Shown here: positions 5,383-6,927 of the stretch, in pieces
How the letters are laid out: every line of letters starts with the position of its first letter
Position numbering within the stretch: the stretch's first letter is position 1
Assembly (NCBI GenBank): GCA_018054805.1
Contig: JAGPIU010000050.1
Span: forward strand, 1-6,927
DNA length: 6,927 bases
Reading direction: 5' to 3'
Origin: Paludibacter sp.
GTDB lineage: Bacteria > Bacteroidota > Bacteroidia > Bacteroidales > Paludibacteraceae
Notes under the pieces: model-generated
Database searches by the model: none
What the model was told of the DNA's origin: nothing
The model's input: only the letters and a program-made list of their open reading frames with translations
Made by a program: the position numbers and the translations under genes

Positions 5383-6606
5383 ATGCAGAATAGTGAAATT
5401 ATACTTATAAGCATTTCGGGAGAGGATAAGCCCGGCGTAACTACTGCCATAACTGAAATTCTGGGTAATTACGATGCCACCATTCTTGATATAGGTCAGG
5501 CCGATATACATCATACTCTTTCGTTGGGCATATTGTTTAAAGTTACCGATAGGAGTGATTCGGGAAATGTGTTGAAGGATATTTTATTTAAATGTACTGA
5601 ACTAAATGTGACACCCCGGTTTACGCCAGTGACTTTAGAACAGTACCATTCGTGGGTGGGCCGGCAGGGTGCAGGAAGATATGTACTTACAATTCTCGGG
5701 CAAGTAGTGAATGCCCGTCAGCTTTCGCGTGTTACGAGTGTGGTTTCGGGTTTTAATCTCAATATCGATTCGATAAAGCGACTTACCGGGCGTTTACCGC
5801 TTGAGGATGTGGCAGCTGAAAGTATTCGTTCGTGCGTGGAACTCTCGGTAAGGGGCGACTTGCAAAACAAAAAGGAGTTTTCGAAAAAGCTAATGAGTTT
5901 ATCGGCCGATTTGGGCATTGATATCTCATTTCAGCAGGACGATCTTTTTCGCCGTAACCGTCGCCTGATATGTTTCGATATGGATTCGACGCTAATCAAA
6001 ACTGAAGTCATCGACGAATTGGCCGACAGGGCAGGAGTAGGGACACAAGTGCGCGAAATTACCGAAGCGGCTATGCGCGGCGAGATTGATTTTAATGAAA
6101 GCTTTATACAACGGGTGGCTTTGCTTAAAGGTCTTGATGTGTCGGTGCTCGAGGAAATTGCGAACAATTTACCCATAATGGATGGCGCATTGCGTTTGAT
6201 GAGAATTCTTAAAAAATGTGGCTATAAAATTGCTATCTTATCGGGCGGATTTAGCTTTTTTGGCAATCATCTGAAAAAACTGTTCGATGTTGACTATGTA
6301 TATGCCAACGATTTAGAAATTGAAAATGGAAAACTAACCGGAAAACATCAGGGTGATATTGTGGATGGCAAGCGCAAAGCCGAATTGCTGCGCCTGATTG
6401 CACAAGTTGAGAAAATCGACCTTCAGCAGGTGATTGCTGTGGGTGACGGGGCCAACGATTTACCTATGCTTAATTTGGCCGGATTGGGTATTGCCTTTCA
6501 TGCAAAACCCAAAGTAAAAGCGAATGCACAACAATCAATTTCCACAATTGGTCTCGATGGAGTGCTTTATTTTCTGGGATTCAGGGATATACATATCGAT
6601 TTTTAG
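5383..6606 (+). CDS. serB: phosphoserine phosphatase with two N-terminal ACT domains
   Basis: A 407-residue cytosolic HAD-superfamily enzyme that hydrolyses O-phosphoserine to L-serine, the last step of the phosphorylated serine pathway. Two ACT-type regulatory domains come first: about 4-85 (ISGEDKPGVTTAITEIL) and 98-185. The HAD catalytic domain covers about 193-407. Motif I is DMDST, with nucleophile D199 and acid/base D201, followed by E208 of the substrate pocket. Motif II is S287 in ILSGGF, motif III the lysine in DGKRKAE (330 or 332), and motif IV GDGANDLPML with D355 and D359. All catalytic residues are present. The length matches the long SerB form rather than the ~210-residue minimal enzyme. 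ACT domains usually bind amino acids, so serine feedback is likely but inferred. A small fraction of SerB-like enzymes act on other phospho-substrates. Confidence 0.95.
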   Translation: MQNSEIILISISGEDKPGVTTAITEILGNYDATILDIGQADIHHTLSLGILFKVTDRSDSGNVLKDILFKCTELNVTPRFTPVTLEQYHSWVGRQGAGRYVLTILGQVVNARQLSRVTSVVSGFNLNIDSIKRLTGRLPLEDVAAESIRSCVELSVRGDLQNKKEFSKKLMSLSADLGIDISFQQDDLFRRNRRLICFDMDSTLIKTEVIDELADRAGVGTQVREITEAAMRGEIDFNESFIQRVALLKGLDVSVLEEIANNLPIMDGALRLMRILKKCGYKIAILSGGFSFFGNHLKKLFDVDYVYANDLEIENGKLTGKHQGDIVDGKRKAELLRLIAQVEKIDLQQVIAVGDGANDLPMLNLAGLGIAFHAKPKVKANAQQSISTIGLDGVLYFLGFRDIHIDF

Positions 6607-6655
6607 TCCGGAAATGGTGCCGGGTTGTGTACTGAACAGTCCGACAAAGCTGCTC

Positions 6656-6835
6656 TCACAACAGGAAGATATCTTTGTTGAAGACGAATTGTTGCCGTAT
6701 GGGATATTTTGCTGTTCGATAAAACCATTCTTTGTGTTTGATTGTTTGATAGATACCTGAGTCGATAACCATTTCGTCATACGGGTTGTCGGTGCTATTT
6801 TGGTGGTTTTGGATGAATTTTTGCTCAAAAAGCAT
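6656..6835 (-). CDS. possible small ORF or gene remnant, unidentified
   Basis: A 59-codon frame starting at ATG 6835. I do not recognise the product. It has a plausible amino-acid mix, including NPYDEMVIDSG and KHKEWFYRTAKYPIRQQF, and many C-ending Ile, Asp, Asn and Phe codons, which is more gene-like than the other frames in this region. In-frame starts also exist at 6859 and 6919, but these overlap the promoter of the next gene and are less likely. No minus-strand promoter of the Bacteroidota type is evident. It could be an unexpressed chance frame or the tail of a decayed gene. Confidence 0.2.
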   Translation of the reverse strand: MLFEQKFIQNHQNSTDNPYDEMVIDSGIYQTIKHKEWFYRTAKYPIRQQFVFNKDIFLL

Positions 6836-6839
6836 GAAA

Positions 6840-6857
6840 GTGTGTAATATTCCACAC
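6840..6857. promoter_or_regulatory. 18-bp imperfect palindrome overlapping the -33 region
   Basis: GTGTG (6840-6844) and CACAC (6853-6857) flank a central AATATT (6846-6851), with only the 6845/6852 pair mismatched. The left arm covers the expected -33 position of the promoter at 6865-6872, a typical place for a repressor or activator site. Confidence 0.5.
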
Positions 6858-6872
6858 ATTTTTTTATCTTTG
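6841..6872 (+). promoter_or_regulatory. Bacteroidota-type promoter of the gene at 6905
   Basis: TATCTTTG (6865-6872) matches TAnnTTTG exactly and is followed by CA. TGTG (6841-6844), 20 bases upstream, is three of four to the TTTG -33 box. The predicted start is about 6876, giving a leader of about 28 nt, A-rich just before the ATG. Confidence 0.8.
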
Positions 6873-6904
6873 CAAACAGTAAAACAAAATATCACTACAC
6901 AAAA

Positions 6905-6927
6905 ATGGAAGAACAACATTTTTCGCA
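6905..6927 (+). CDS. 5' end of an unidentified gene (partial)
   Basis: ATG at 6905 opens a frame MEEQHFS that runs off the window. It is placed 33 bases after a perfect -7 element and preceded by an A-rich stretch, as expected for a Bacteroidota start. Seven residues are too few to suggest a family. Confidence 0.6.

Larger units (their letters stand above)
6607..6904. other. 298-bp intergenic region between serB and the next gene
   Basis: No plus-strand gene is convincing here and no RNA gene is recognisable. There is no clear hairpin terminator after serB. The contents are a possible small minus-strand reading frame (6656-6835), a GTGTG/CACAC palindrome (6840-6857) and a well-formed promoter (6865-6872) for the gene starting at 6905. 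Confidence 0.7.

Noticed and set aside
6857..6859. MCGI start on the minus strand, reminiscent of class II glutamine amidotransferases
   Set aside because: The residues after MCGI do not continue the family pattern, and the codon lies in the promoter of the next gene.

Overview
The window looks like a chromosomal segment of a Bacteroidota bacterium, most likely order Bacteroidales. Three things point there. The gene order purN (divergent) / acpP-fabF-rnc is typical of that group. Two perfect TAnnTTTG promoter elements (TACCTTTG upstream of ychF, TATCTTTG before the last gene) and several near-matches fit the Bacteroidota -7 box. Obvious Shine-Dalgarno sequences are lacking before the starts. 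I cannot name a genus.

Layout. Positions 1-114 are the 3' end of a plus-strand gene, possibly with a thioredoxin-like fold. A bidirectional hairpin terminator (about 133-179) separates it from convergent ychF (minus, 210-1310), which has its own promoter and a leader carrying a perfect 15-bp tandem duplication. An ORF6N-domain gene of phage-associated type (minus, 1458-2033) follows. Its 226-bp upstream region carries a CGAAC/GTTCG palindrome, a pair of direct repeats and four degenerate heptamers. purN (minus, 2260-2826) is divergent from acpP (plus, 2978-3214) across a 151-bp promoter region. Then come fabF (3241-4503) and rnc (GTG start at 4507, 3 nt after the fabF stop), and after 120 bp serB (5383-6606), a phosphoserine phosphatase with two N-terminal ACT domains. 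About 300 bp with no confident gene follow, ending in a strong promoter and the first codons of a new plus-strand gene (6905 onward).

How the genes work together. acpP, fabF and rnc form an operon joining the fatty-acid synthesis carrier, its main condensing enzyme and RNase III. purN makes a purine intermediate with formyl-tetrahydrofolate; serB makes serine, a main source of one-carbon units for folate, so the two are metabolically linked although separately transcribed. YchF is a translation-associated ATPase.

Most of the window is ordinary core genome. I see no defence system, CRISPR array, insertion sequence, tRNA or rRNA. The most striking unexplained signal is a long, nearly perfect RNA hairpin followed by a T-rich tract, lying inside codons 9-20 of rnc. 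It could be an attenuator within the operon, or a site at which RNase III cuts its own message.
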